A DNA stretch of 64,000 bases, from positions 510,152 to 574,151 of the forward strand of contig FJUW01000025.1 of NCBI GenBank assembly GCA_900074885.1, in the 5' to 3' direction. The notes under the pieces are model-generated. The model was not told the origin of the DNA. It saw nothing but the letters and a program-made list of their open reading frames with translations, and did no database searches. This DNA is from Rhynchosporium graminicola. Lineage: Eukaryota; Ascomycota; Leotiomycetes; Helotiales; Ploettnerulaceae. The position numbers and the translations under genes were made by a program. Of the stretch, positions 1 through 12,202 are shown piece by piece. Position 1 is the first letter of the stretch. The number at the start of each line of letters is the position of its first letter.

Positions 1-1133
1 TCCTATCACTTCACGATATTTGTATAACTACACTAGGTCTATGAAGAACAATTTCGGCGTTAGATAGCCAGCCTATAAGCAGTTTATTCATATATATTTA
101 AATCAGATAGCTTATGCTCGTAATGACTTCGCCGCACGCGATCGCCCTTAGCCTACTATAAAAATCGCTTAATTTAGTGAGGAATCGTGACATTTCGCGA
201 TATTCTTCAAATTTTAACTAGAATATTATACTAGCTGGAGTTAAATTAAGAACTCCTATTTAAAGGAAAGTAATACTAGTTAGAGATCAAGAGATTCTAT
301 ATAGCGTAACTTTTTTTTAGAATAATAGTTATCTGTTAAATTGATCGCACAAGTGGTGGTGACTTTAAGTGGATTTCGGGGTAAAGGCTCAAACACATAA
401 TAGGTAACTGTATGAATACGTGAAAACGTCAGATACATTAAGGATCATAGCATATCTAAAAGGACAACTAATATCATAACTTACATCTGCAATTAATAGG
501 CAGAGTCAAGGATAGCAAGTAAACAAACGAAGCGAATACATACATCCTTCCGACACATACAAATGAAGAGTTTCAGACGATATATAAATTCGGTCCTTAA
601 CTATCTTTCAATCACACTACCAGGACTACGTGTTCTAATCATCGCGCCAGTCAGTCAATATGTCAACTGATGTTTTATCTACAATCCAATCGAGGGAGGA
701 GAATTGCGTCTCGGACGAAGCAGACTCATCGGTCAAGCAAAGTCATCATCATTCATTCCCTATAATACCTCCATTCATACACGGAACTGTACAGTGACGG
801 TTATTTTGCTACTGCGCTTGCCTATAAGGTGATACCTAAGATATGCTCGTAAGATAGGCGCGTCTTAGGGCCAGTGCAGAGGACAGAATCGAGTCATGTT
901 GTAAAAGTGAATCATGGCTAGTCAGACGGTATAAAACATAATAACGATTCTTGAATTCACAAAAAACGAGCTCGCACTGATGGATCCTTCGAGAATATGC
1001 ACAAGCATTACATTTTGCCAGCTGTTCGTTTCCCGTCCGTGTCCCTATATTCCAGCCTTAAAAACGCCCACGCAATATATGACAACACATTTCCATACCA
1101 ACTCCATAATAGACGACCCAACCCATAGTGCAA
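1..1133. other. AT-rich flank and 3' region of the ABC transporter gene, no gene seen
   Basis: The first 330 bases or so are rich in TA steps and short stop-riddled frames, resembling the RIP-affected DNA at the other end of the window, but no element can be named. The remainder up to the transporter stop codon holds only short unsupported open frames and presumably includes its 3' untranslated region. Confidence 0.4.
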
Positions 1134-4100
1134 TTATTCCTTGTTCTCTATCCAGACACCAAAGTCCGATTTTCTAATCCCACTTCTATCACACATACCC
1201 CTGAAAATACCACCCTGCTCATACAGATTATACGGCGTATCCAACTCAGCAATCGTTCCCTGGTCCATGACACAGATACGATCGTAATTGATGATCGTCT
1301 TCAGTCTATGAGCAATGCAGAGTAATGTCTTCCCCTTGAATCCAGTAGCGATCGTATGCTGGATCTTCTCATCGGTCTCCATATCGACGGATGAAGTCGC
1401 TTCATCACAGACAATAATTTGTGATCCTCGCACGAGGGCGCGCGCTAATGCCATGAGTTGCCGTTGACCTAGCGAGAAGTTCAGACCTTCGTCCTCCACG
1501 ATTCCATCAAGATGAATACGGCCCGGGGATTTGTCATCGAGAGTCGCTTCTTCGGATATCAGATCTGATTGGCGAAGGGCGCTCCAGAGTTCTATGTCAG
1601 TATGTTCATTGAAAGGGTCAAGATTACTCCGAATCGTGCCTTTAAATAGTGTTGGATCTTGCGGGATGATAGCTAACCGGGATCGCAGATCCTGAAGTCC
1701 AATCTTGCTAATATCTAGCCCGTCGACAGTGATTGAGCCTCCGGAAAGTTCGACGAGGCGGAACAGCGTCGACATGATACTCGATTTGCCGGCACCAGTG
1801 CGACCGACAACTCCGATCCTCTCGCCTCCCCGTACGTGCATGCTGAGACCATTCAGGACTAGAGGAAGGTGTGCGCGGTATCGCATTTGAACATTATCGA
1901 AAATGATTTCGCCGGATTCAGGCCAAGACTGTCGCACTTCCACGGTATGGAGTGGCGCTTCTTCCTCGAGTTGAGTGCCGTAATAATGCAGTCGCTCCGT
2001 GGCATTCATACCGTTCTCTACTTCTGCCAATTGTCTGACCGTGAATTGGATCATCTGAACAATTGAGAGAATATAACTCAACACCAAGCCAGCGATAGAT
2101 GGCGAGACATTGAAACGAGAGGTGACGACCAAAAGGCCTGTAACAAACACGAGTAGGTTTCCGATGAGATCTAAACGTGTAGATAACCAGCGTTGGTTTG
2201 CAAATGTGAGATAGTATGCACTATTCATGTCATCAATTGCATCTCGGAGATTTTTGATAAATGTATCTTTTAATCCATATGCACGAATGCAAGCGGTACC
2301 GGAAAGACCCTCGCTGAATTTAGCGAAGACATTAGAACGAAGCACTGACTCGAATCGCTTCATCTCTCGAGCTGATGCTCTATAATATGCTGCGGAAAAT
2401 ATAAACAAGAGGAACAGTGGTCCTAGCGCGATAGCGAAGTAATGAAAGTAGGCGATGATCAGGCCAAAGACGGAGAGAATCATAGCCATTGTCAATAGAT
2501 ACATTCTCATGGCGTCTGACAAATTGTTGTCCATGACGTCGACATCTCGGGAAAATCGGTTGGTGATTCGACCTAGAGGCGTTGTGTCGAAGAAAGACAT
2601 TGGTGCTCGAAGTGCCCGGGTAATTGCTCGATTCAACATGACTTTACTAGCGTTGGTTCCCATAATCGTGAGAACCACAGAGAAGAGAAACATGGTCAAG
2701 GCTTGAGAGAATCCTAAAGCTGCGTAGACACCAATATAGACTCCCCTTGAAAAGCCGAATTCTAATGTGTGTTAGCAATGAAGCCGCGAATGACAGGTTT
2801 GATACTCACTGTTGCTTGTCCACCAGGACAGCCACAAACTGGTGGAAATATTTGCTCCCTGAGAAGCTAGCAAGAATATGAATACCATTGGAGAATTGAT
2901 AATGCCACCTGCGCGCATGTAGTCGAAGTATACAGACCAAGGAACGCTTTTGACTGCACGTTCTTCGGCTTGCATTAGAGTAGCACCCTTGCGCTTCTTC
3001 TTGACGGCTTTCTTCTCGCCTTCAATCTCGTCTTCTTTGACTTGGTCGTCTTCTTCTTGTTTCTCCTCAACAGCTGTAGTTTCCATCAACAGCTGAAATC
3101 CGGCGTGGTCTCTCAGGAGATTATCGAAGGTATCTACAGCCTGAATCCTGCCATCTTCCATCCAGATAATCCTATCACAGCGATTGAGAACCCAAAGCTG
3201 ATGTGTCGCTAGGATTCTGGCTTTGTCTTTCAAAAGACCCAAGATGGCGTTGTCGAAAATATGGCGGCCAACATGAGCATCTACGGCTGATAGTGGGTCG
3301 TCCATAAGAATCAGGTCGGCATCGAAATAGATGGCTCGAGCAATGTTGAGACGCTGCTTTTGTCCTCCAGAGACGGTGATTCCACGTTCACCAATCTCAG
3401 TTGCGTCTCCTTGGGGGAGCATTTCCAAATCCGGCTCCAGTGCACAAGCCTTGATTACCTGCTGATACCTACGATTTGTCAACACAACATCATAGCCAGT
3501 GGGACGAATCAACAACGTACCAACCCTTATCCATTTCTCTCCCGAACAGGATATTCTCCTTCACCGTCGCGTTTTGAATCCAAGCGTACTGTGGGCAAAA
3601 CGCTCGGCTGGCACCTATCATCATCTCACCCTTCTCCTTGTTCGTCATTCGCATGTCACCTGCAAGAGCGGCTAACAACGAACTCTTTCCGCTTCCGACC
3701 CCACCAATGACAGCAACCAGTTCATTTCGTCCGATGGTAAACTTCATGTTCTGTAGTTTGAAGGGTTCGCTATCCTCAGCTAGAGTGCTTCCATCATCAG
3801 GCGTCGTGACACCGGATGTTTCGGGTTTTGTTGATGCCAACTTTGCAGCTTCCTTCTCGGCCTTGTCAGACACCTTCTTTGCCTTCTTGTCGGCCTTCAT
3901 ATCTGCCTTGCTTCTACCAACAGGAATAGCATGATCAGGATCCTGTGTTGCGGTACGCTCCCAAGTGAAATCTGCATTCTTCAGCTCGACAGCATTATCA
4001 GAGTTGGCATCGAACTTCGCTTCATCGCCCATCTCTTCACTTAGGAGGTACTCTTGAATACGAATGACCGAGGACCAGGCGTCTGTGACTTGGCCAATAA

Positions 4101-5764
4101 CCAACGGGAGTAGGTTGAGAGGAAGTCTCAGAGAATTGAAGAGGGCCAGAGATGAGAAAACTCTGGCTGGAGCAAGATCATGACTCGTCAAGGAATATGT
4201 GATAAATGCAAGCATGGAAGCGAAAACAGGTAGCGACATAGAGACCGCGTTGATGGCGTTCCTGATTGCAAGAAGAACTTGAATCATGCGAATTTCTTGA
4301 TCTCGAATGTCCTGGAGTCGCTTGAGGAAGGCACTCTCCCAGCCAAAGAATTTGACGAATCTCACGGACTGTAAGATTTCCTGAGTAAGGCTGACTCTCT
4401 GATCAGTGACTTTGTTGATCTTCTTACGTCTGGCAAAGAGAATCTTGACGACCTTTGTCAAGACAGGCAAGCCAATGACGAGTAAAGAGAAACCAGCTAG
4501 AGCACTGTATGTCAAATTGACAAGGAGAAGTATCAAAGTGATGATGCATGATATAGGGGCGGTCCAGATCAAATGAAACAAGCCCGAAGCCTGATCAATT
4601 CGATATGTGTCAACTGACATTAAGTTCACAACTCGTCCGTTCGGCCAACCTGTTCCATCACCTGCTATCCCTTTAGCAGTGTCTGCCGCCACCTTTGGCC
4701 CTCTCTTCTTCATATCAGCCTTGATTTTCTCTGCAGTTTCCTTGATCTGATCGTCGTGCTCCTTCCCAGTCTCCGGACCTTGATTGAAATCTCGCCCACC
4801 AGCTTTTGCACGCCCAGAGATGTTCATGGCCTTCTCGAAAATTACGGAAATGAGAACACCTCTAGCTTGGCCTCCAACCATCATGCCACGGTAGATAAAG
4901 TGATTAGTTCCCAGAGATTGTATAATTTGCATTATTGTGATACCGAATACCAGGCCCAAGCCCTTACCAATATGTGGCGCTGGTTGGCCTCTCTGTTGCG
5001 CAACATAGGCATCCTGTGCAAATTGGATGAGAAAGCGCAGCGTGAAGGGAGATATGACCTGGAGGATATTCGAGAAGAATTGACAGACACCTCCAAACCA
5101 GAATTCGAACTTGAATGTCTCGTGCATTGACCATAATAAAGGGTATTTGTCGCCCCGGGTTACCCTCCTATTGAAAGAAGCCTGTAACTTCAATGTCATG
5201 ACCTCTGCCGATCGATCAGGGTTGACTGCCCAAATATCATTTTGCTCGAGAGTTCTTTTGTAACCAACCTGCTTGCCTTCAGCATTTATTCTTTCAAATC
5301 CTCAAAGATGATTTCGAAGTACAACTTACGGACATGATAGGTGCCACCCATTGGAAGTATATCAGACTCAGAAACGAAGCAGTGTGCTCTCTAGACATGC
5401 CTCGTGTCTCTGGTACGGGTGGCACCTTTCCCCATCTTAGAGGATTTAGCTTTTTGTGCCATGGCTTCTTCTTCTTCTTCTCTGGTCTGTCAACATGCGA
5501 ATCGGTTCCTGAGAAAGCACTAGTCGTTGTCGCATTGCTCTTCGTCCGATCTACGTGCGGCCTCTTTTCATCCTGATCCTTGTGTATTTCGTCCGAATCA
5601 CTCTGACTACTGGATGCATGACCGTGTGCCTTTATCTCGATATATTCCTTCTCGTACCCATCATTGTCCAAGGGTTCATCGTGTGTAGGATTTTGTGCAG
5701 CTGCTGCAGGGTCGTTGCTGGCTGTGGGTGTGTATTCCTCGTCGGCTTGACCTGGTCGTATCAT
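1134..5764 (-). CDS. Yor1-like ABCC-type multidrug/oligomycin exporter
   Basis: Four exons, 5764-5330, 5268-3521, 3468-2810 and 2761-1134, joined by introns of 61, 52 and 48 bp, close to a 1489-residue frame. This is a full-length ABCC transporter: a charged cytosolic N-terminus, a first membrane domain, NBD1, a second membrane domain and NBD2. NBD1 has Walker A GGVGSGKSS near residue 667, signature VSGGQ at 760-764 and Walker B LILMDD near 780. NBD2 has GRTGAGKSS near 1267, signature FSLGQ near 1376 and IIVCDE near 1396. NBD1 has Asp where NBD2 has the catalytic Glu, the usual ABCC asymmetry. The NFSLGQRQ form and lack of an N-terminal TMD0 point to the Yor1 group, plasma-membrane pumps for oligomycin and other organic anions. 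Substrate is inferred from family only. The start is the first Met before a Yor1-like stretch, and the promoter carries a GGTA microsatellite. Confidence 0.93.
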
Positions 5765-5952
5765 GATGCTTCCTCAAAGCAAGACTAGACAGAAGCACAA
5801 AAGAGCATGCAATAGACAGACAGCAAGTGGCTTGGAGGGGCAGAACGACGGAAAAGCTCGAAGGGTCGAAGAAAAGCTGAATGGATATGAACTTCCGGAA
5901 AGTCAAGAATAGACTCAGGACCTAAGACTGGTGACGGCCACTATACAAGGTG

Positions 5953-5988
5953 GGTAGGTAGGTAGGTAGGTAGGTAGGTAGGTAGGTA
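5953..5988. repeat. (GGTA)9 microsatellite in the transporter promoter
   Basis: Nine perfect GGTA units (TACC on the transporter's sense strand), about 190-225 bp upstream of the transporter start codon. Similar tracts lie upstream of two other minus-strand genes in this window. Confidence 0.95.
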
Positions 5989-6040
5989 GATAAAGTCTCC
6001 CCATGTCATCTTTACGCCATGGGTCTTTTTCCTTTGCCAC

Positions 6041-6092
6041 AAGTCCAGGTTCAAGTCCAGGTCCAGGTCCAGGTCCAGATCCAGATCCAAGT
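6041..6092. repeat. Hexanucleotide (GTCCAG)n-like minisatellite
   Basis: An imperfect hexamer array of GTCCAG/ATCCAG type, just upstream of the GGTA tract and the transporter gene. Short open frames crossing it give low-complexity dipeptide runs and were not taken as genes. Confidence 0.85.
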
Positions 6093-7376
6093 GCACGACG
6101 AATTGCAGTCGAGCATGAGCGGCAAATGGTGGGTGTGGGTGGTGTACGAGATGAGAATTTCGGGTCCGAGAATGCAGGCGAGCAGACGAGGCAAAGAGGA
6201 GGGCGTAATTAGATCATGCACAGGTCATAGTCATAGTCATAGATAGGTAAAGCCTTACCATACTAATAGACATTTCAGTGGGTCCGGCCGGGCAGCATAC
6301 CTAGGTCGCATAGCGGCTTTCTTCTCTTGACCCCGCGGCCGTCCCGTTGTTCTACTGACTGACAATATGACAGCATTTCGATATGGGTACTGTATGGACT
6401 GACAGCTATACGAACTGGTTGCTTCGAATTGCTTTCGAAATTGATCCTCCATAGACTGACTGCATAGCAAGTATGAATTTGTCTCTACAGACTCCCGCAA
6501 GCGAAAGATCCGCGGGTCGATCAGAAAGTCAATTAATTACACATGAACTCCACACCCTCTTTAGGCGAGGCCGATCATGGATACTGTCAGTCAGTCAGTC
6601 CAGTAGGTAGGTATCCTTAATTGTATCGGCAAAGTGTGGCTTCGATCTTTAGACCAAACCAAGTATGATCCGGCATTTTATCTGTCTGCCCCTTCACACA
6701 TCTGATTATCCCCATAGTCCGGTCCTGTCCTGTCGACGATGGACATATCGTTCTCGGTCTTCGATCCTGGTCGTTCACTGACAAGCATTGTAGACGGGAG
6801 TGGGGTGCAGCCCCGTACCTAAGGATCACAATGTCTTGTACTTGTAGATTCCCGAACTCTCATCGGGTTAAATGAAACTCTTTTTACATCAAGCCTTTTT
6901 GTGCGAAAGTCAAAATCATATATTCTCCATCCTCTCCCTGCTCGCAGACTTCCAGTTTCAAACTTCCTCGATACCTCTTCTCGCTTCCCTCAGTCTTTTG
7001 TTTACCTACTCTTCAGGACCATCTTAAAGTCATGACATGTTTGATCGATGCAGACAGGACTCGTCTCGCCGCTTACTTCCATTCATCCTTCCGACGGTCA
7101 CCTGCTTGACCAGCAAGGATGGACACAATGTTGAGACCGTGCTTTGTAAGAAATGCCGGCTTACTTCATTGGTTACCTAAATATGCTACGAGTATGCTCA
7201 CCGACATCCGCCTGCCAGCCTCATAAGAAGCCACCGGCTTCTTTGTGGAGATGTGGATGACATATCGACATGGATTTAATGGTGTGCCGACTACCGCTTA
7301 AACCCGAGTCACGTTTTACTCCGTATCCGTCTTTTTCGTCTCGTTGTCTTGGTACACTTCGAATTGAGGAATAGCA
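6093..7376. other. Gene-free spacer with small tandem repeats
   Basis: No coding region could be supported. Short simple repeats occur (GTCATA near 6225-6242 and GTCA near 6586-6600). Open frames here are under 85 codons, overlap each other and resemble no family I recognise. Confidence 0.5.
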
Positions 7377-8336
7377 ATGAAAAGAACGTGGTGTGAAATA
7401 GGCAGTTGCACGATAAATGTCTACCGCAAAGACTCACCCATAAGATTGTATCTCGAGGCAAGCACTCCTGCGCAGTTCCTTCTCGGTCGCTACCATCTAT
7501 CATGTTTCGTATGTACGAATAGGTATCCTTTGATCATCAGAGCCTCGGAGTATCCACACTGTACGGTTGCAGGCGTTTATCTAACCTTATTTCTTGTGAA
7601 TTATATCAACCAAGACTCTAATGAAATCGTCTTACTGCAAACAAACTTGGATCATGCAGAAGCTCGTTCAGTATTCTTCCGATGGGAACATCCTCTATCG
7701 ACCTTGATACCCCTCACGATGCTGTGCCAAGCCTGAGGGACAGGAAGACGAAAGATTCGAAAGTGGTTACAAAGACATCCTCTACCCCTTGATCATCACA
7801 GTCAAAAAGTACCTATGAAAGTGGAAAGACTTTGGTCATTTTCCCACCGATCTTTAGCGAGCGAGCCAAGCCACACGATATTTGGTGTTCTAGGGTTGAG
7901 CTCTGATGGCTCAAAGCTATACCAAACACTGATCACAGAAATCCTCTTGACACCATACTCCGTGAACTCACTCGGTCGATGTTCTTCGTCAGGTTCAAGC
8001 AAGGCTTACAGAAGTAAAATTGGCCATCGGGTCTTATGTGTATTGAAAACCCCAACATATCGAAGCAATAGGAACTAACGTCTAGGGAGATAGATTGGAC
8101 CTAGATCTAGAAAGGCCGGACAGGCAACTTCTGGGCTTCTTAAGAGTCTAGCGAGGCTTACATTCAGGATATCTGGCTCCCGGAGGTCAATCGCTAATCC
8201 AATATTCTCCGACGATGGCATGACTTTGACAGTCCGCGGACGCGTTCTCAGCCGTATTTATAGAGTCGGTGGATTATATCTCGTTGGGGACGACAAACCG
8301 AAGCCATTTCTCAAAAAGGTACGCAAGGCGCTAGTA
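7377..8336 (+). pseudogene. Decayed HET-domain (heterokaryon incompatibility) gene
   Basis: Three stretches typical of fungal HET proteins occur in order and in one reading frame. The first, NYINQDSNEI at 7599-7628, matches the 'CINQ' core of the HET domain. The second, IFGVLGLSSDG at 7878-7910, follows EPSH and matches the usual 'PRDKIFALLGL' block; it is preceded by LWSFSHRS. The third, NPIFSDDGMTLTVRG at 8196-8240, matches the 'F..D...L.V.G' block downstream of the domain. The frame is broken by stops at about 7734, 8076 and 8091, the N-terminal part of the HET domain is not recognisable, and no intact start is seen, so this reads as a relic. HET genes act in self/non-self recognition after hyphal fusion. 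The order and common frame make chance unlikely, but each block is short. Confidence 0.6.
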
Positions 8337-9309
8337 CCAAGCATTTGCTTGTAGCTCAAAATGTCTATGGAGGAGAGTATTACTTATCCAATGCTCTACG
8401 GTGTAGTCTTGTTGCTGAAAGAAGCTCCCACCAGAAAAGTGACCTCTCAACGAAACAAGCCCCGTCTTTGTACAGCAGTTACTCTGCACGTGTCTGGTTT
8501 CAATACTCGGACCATCTAAGTTGAACGACTCTGACTTGAATATGATCGCCTTACTGTCGTGCAGACACCGGAAGTCTACAGCTGAACACTGGAGAAATGG
8601 TCTCGTTTTCGTTCCGTCTACTATCAATCCTGTCGAACAGACACTAGACTACGAAGGTATCAGCATTCAAGGTTCCGGAGCCTCCAAGCCTCGGGTGGAT
8701 CAGGGTCAGACAGGATGAAATTCGTCTACGGCTGAAAATTTCGAGATATGTTTCATCGCAGATTATTCACAACGCAGGAAGAGTATGTTGGACTGTCAGC
8801 GAAATCTGATTGCCTAGTTTTTGATCATTTGGAGTTTGGTTTGGCAGTTACGACGTGGAAATAATGTAATGCTACCCTGGAAGCATTTACTTATATCCTT
8901 TGAAAAGCCTGGAGCTGTAACTGTCCGATTGTTCTACGAGTGAAACGAACATACTTTCAGTTTCAAGGTTACGAAAAAGTGAGGAGCCGAAGATGTCAGG
9001 ATTTGATGGTGTAGCCGCGGGTATACCATAGTACATTAGTCACACACCATAGTACTTGGTGCACACGGAGCGATTTTATGAGAGATCTCGACTCTGTAGA
9101 GTTTTCTTCCCAGCCCAAGTCAAGGTTTTATGATGACACTAGCCCACTCGAGATTTGGATTCGAAACAACGACTTCTTCTTTACTTTACCTTTCAGTTCC
9201 CTTAAAGACTTAGTATTATAAGCCCTTGCAAAAAGCAACTACTATGTCTCTACTACAACTGAGAAACGTAATCCTACTTGAGGTACCAGGCTACCTTGCG
9301 AAGAACCTG
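8337..9309. other. Spacer between HET and ankyrin relics
   Basis: No gene can be supported. It may include the decayed C-terminus of the HET gene and the start of the ankyrin relic, but no motif could be recognised in any frame. Confidence 0.4.
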
Positions 9310-9600
9310 ACTTCAAGAGCTTAATTCGGACCAACACGCATGCTACTTGAAGCTGGCGCTGATATTGGATGGAGAATATGGCCCTCTCCTCTTGCTCTCG
9401 CTACTGAAAATGATTAGCTCGAGGTATTTGTTTTCCTACTCAACGCTACGCCAGAAGAGTTTGTCATAGTCCAGAGTGTTGTTACGGTCGGACACCTCTA
9501 CGTCTAACAAGCAAATATAACAGACCAAAAATGGCACGGATTATCTTGGCTCAAGGTGGAGGTATCGATGTGAATGGTCCTTTTGTGATAGCGAACTGTG
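9310..9600 (+). pseudogene. Ankyrin-repeat remnant
   Basis: From 9340 one frame reads MLLEAGADIGW followed by SPLALATEND and then a stop. From 9483 a second frame reads YGRTPLRLTSKYNRP, then MARIILAQGGGIDVN. These match the ankyrin consensus (GRTPLHLAA.......LLL..GADI) twice over. The two parts lie in different frames and at least one stop separates them, so the gene is broken. No start, intron pattern or effector domain was recovered. Ankyrin repeats are common in fungal NLR-like and HET-associated proteins, so this may belong to the same decayed recognition locus as the HET relic upstream; that link is inference. Confidence 0.6.
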
Positions 9601-11151
9601 ACTTGCGCGGGCTGCTCGGGACTGCAGCCTGCTCGCTTAGAACAGCTAGATCATTTATCTTTTGGCCTGGTCTGGATACCACCTGCAGCTGCTAGGTCGG
9701 TAGCCGGTACCTGGCGTCAATACTGAGCAATTCGTATAGCTCCTTCAACTAGGTTACAAGGAAATCATCTCGGTCGTCCCAAAATCTTGCAGGTAGTGCG
9801 AGTATTTGAAGTAGCCATTATGCGACTTGTCGCATGGTATTCATCCGAGGAGGATAGCATGCTCGGGAATTTCCCTATTGGACTATTCTTTTGGGTCATC
9901 TAGCAAGTCTTTCTTGATACGTTCAGTCTAGGAGGAGTACAGAAGTATCGAGGTCGCTACACCATCGAGAGTATAATCTGGGTCTTCGTGGCACGGTGCA
10001 CAATATACAAACGATAAAAATCCTTCTCCATGGGGATCTCTGAGTTTCATCGACGTCTGCTAACTAGGGATGCCTTTTGAAACCGCCCAAATTTATTCCG
10101 TTCTTCTCTCTTCTCCTTGCTCCAGTTGCCCTGCAAAGTAGTTAAGCTCAAGCGGAAATAAGTGTCAATATATTAAGCGAGGGCCTGTCAACCGTAACTC
10201 TCCTCTCTTGGTTAGTGCTTCCGATTTCTCTCCTTCGGGCATGCTACTAGTGACACCGAGCTGCGCTGTATTGAATGGAAAAAGCCGTCGAATATAAGTC
10301 TGTGCTATTTCGACCCGCGCTCAACATCATAGATCCAGAATGACATACAAATTACTTGAGAACAGTGAACTACCGACCCGCTGCCAATCTAACCTCATCA
10401 TTCAACCCTCGAATCATGGCCTTGTGCGACCCGCCATAGTTTGAGATCCGCGTCGAGCTTTTGGACCTACGCCAAGTTTTGTTTTCGACCCTCCTTCAAC
10501 TACCTGACCTAAAAGCGTAGCATATTTTGACCGTCCCAACGCGAGAGTCGCCAGTTGATCCTCCAAGACAAGTAACAGTCACGATTATGTCTAAACCCCC
10601 CACAATTTCGACCAAACTCCATCTGCCTGATAGTTCAAGCTCACAATGGTTTCCAGAGAGTTTTTCACAGCATGTGTATTTTGGATGAAGTCAACAAGCC
10701 ACAATCTTGCTACAGTGTACAGAAGCGAAACCGCAATAATATCACCGACCATGAGCCTGGCCAGCCTCGATAGATCGTCAAGATCAGAACGCACTGGGTA
10801 CGGATAAAAGCACACTGATTTTCGAGATTTGGTCGTGTTCATTCATCGCTGTACTCGGCACAAAAATACATACAGATCGCAACATTGCATAGAATAAACT
10901 CTCTCGGCATTACCGTTCATCTATATATACTTCGAAGTAGATCTCTTCTTCTCAGCTCGCCCACCCTCCCACTCGCAGAATTTCGTTTCAATTTCCCCTC
11001 AAAGTACTCACACATGCGTGGATAGCTAGCTACCTAGGCTTGCCCAAGCCCGCGACCGTATTCCCAGCTGTGAACACGTCAATCAATACACGCGAAATTT
11101 TCAACATCTCTTGATCGTGACCAAGAATCCATGTCCTAGTCTGAGATCATG
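9601..11151. other. Gene-poor spacer
   Basis: No supported gene. A minus-strand frame of 83 codons at 10591-10842 has one hydrophobic stretch but no recognisable family. The sequence is of ordinary base composition, unlike the TA-rich right end. Confidence 0.4.
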
Positions 11152-11607
11152 CTAGAATTCCAGCAGGAAATATATAGCACACACCCGTGGCATTGAATTC
11201 ATCCGTTCCCCATCCAGAAATTCGAGCCAATAGTGATATCGTTCCGCATTTGTGGATCGCCATGCAATGCTGACAGCTAAATTAAGCGAGAAATTAAAAT
11301 ACGTATTGAAAAAGTGGGTGACTTCAGGTGTGAAGCGAAGTTCTTTCCAACGTAAACATAGACACACCAGTGAAAATGGGCCAAGCACGGCGACGAGTTG
11401 AACGCAGATACTTTGGTAAGATTGGCAAATTGCTTGCTTGGACGATCTAGTAGGTATACGAAAAGTAACGTGTATCAGGAACATGGACCAGATCATCCAG
11501 TTTGCGAATATTGACATGAAGAACGCGCCTGTTCTCCCCGAAGTTTCCTCCCCGTGGGCACAACCACCCGCCCCTCCAAATCCTGACCAGATAACAAATT
11601 CAAACAC
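11152..11607 (-). CDS. Hypothetical membrane protein, weakly supported
   Basis: An uninterrupted 151-codon frame with three hydrophobic stretches (around residues 29-48, 68-84 and 104-116), compatible with a small multi-pass membrane protein. I recognise no family. It might be one exon of a larger gene, but no convincing splice partner was found on either side. It lies about 600 bp downstream of the ubiquitin-like-domain gene on the same strand. It could equally be a chance open frame, because hydrophobic runs arise easily in pyrimidine-rich DNA. Confidence 0.25.
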   Translation of the reverse strand: MFEFVIWSGFGGAGGCAHGEETSGRTGAFFMSIFANWMIWSMFLIHVTFRIPTRSSKQAICQSYQSICVQLVAVLGPFSLVCLCLRWKELRFTPEVTHFFNTYFNFSLNLAVSIAWRSTNAERYHYWLEFLDGERMNSMPRVCAIYFLLEF

Positions 11608-12202
11608 CCACTAACGCATCACCATCTTGACATCCAACCATTCTACCGTGCAACCATCAATCCATTATCATCTCGTCACCCACAGAATTCAAAAATCCGA
11701 GTTATTTTCGTTCCAGAGCTGAGGTATCAAGCCGCATGCAAAACGCCATGACCCGGAAAGAAATAAGATGACTCAAATGCAAGATATCCAACGCTAAATC
11801 GAACGAGATAATCATTTGAAAAAAAAAGAATAACAACCACATCTATCATCCCCTGTTTGAGACAGCCAAAACCCGGTCTTGTGGACCGGGAAAAAAACGT
11901 GCCTCCCTGAACCATGCATATGCAGATCCCATCTCCAGCTCTTCTCCGGAAACAACACTGGTCTCTATACCAAAAAAATAGATACTCAAGCCCTTGAAGG
12001 GACAGCAAAAAGAAATAAAGTAGACAACATTCCACCCATGATAGTGACAGTTCCAGGAAGGGAAATTGGTGAATCATGTAGCTCGGATCCACGACTATAG
12101 GAAAGCTGCCTGCTCATTTTGCGTACTGATATTCAAGTTTATTCTGTCGTGCATAAGACAAATTTTGTGTCTCGGAGTAAGAGTTCGATCAAGGAAAGGC
12201 TA

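Noticed and set aside
6003..6246. Two plus-strand frames with Gly/Pro and Val/Gln runs
   Set aside because: They are translations of the GTCCAG repeat, with no conserved features.
11727..12092. 121-codon minus frame just downstream of the ubiquitin-like-domain gene
   Set aside because: It lies in that gene's expected 3' untranslated region; rich in Phe, Cys and aromatic residues with no family resemblance.
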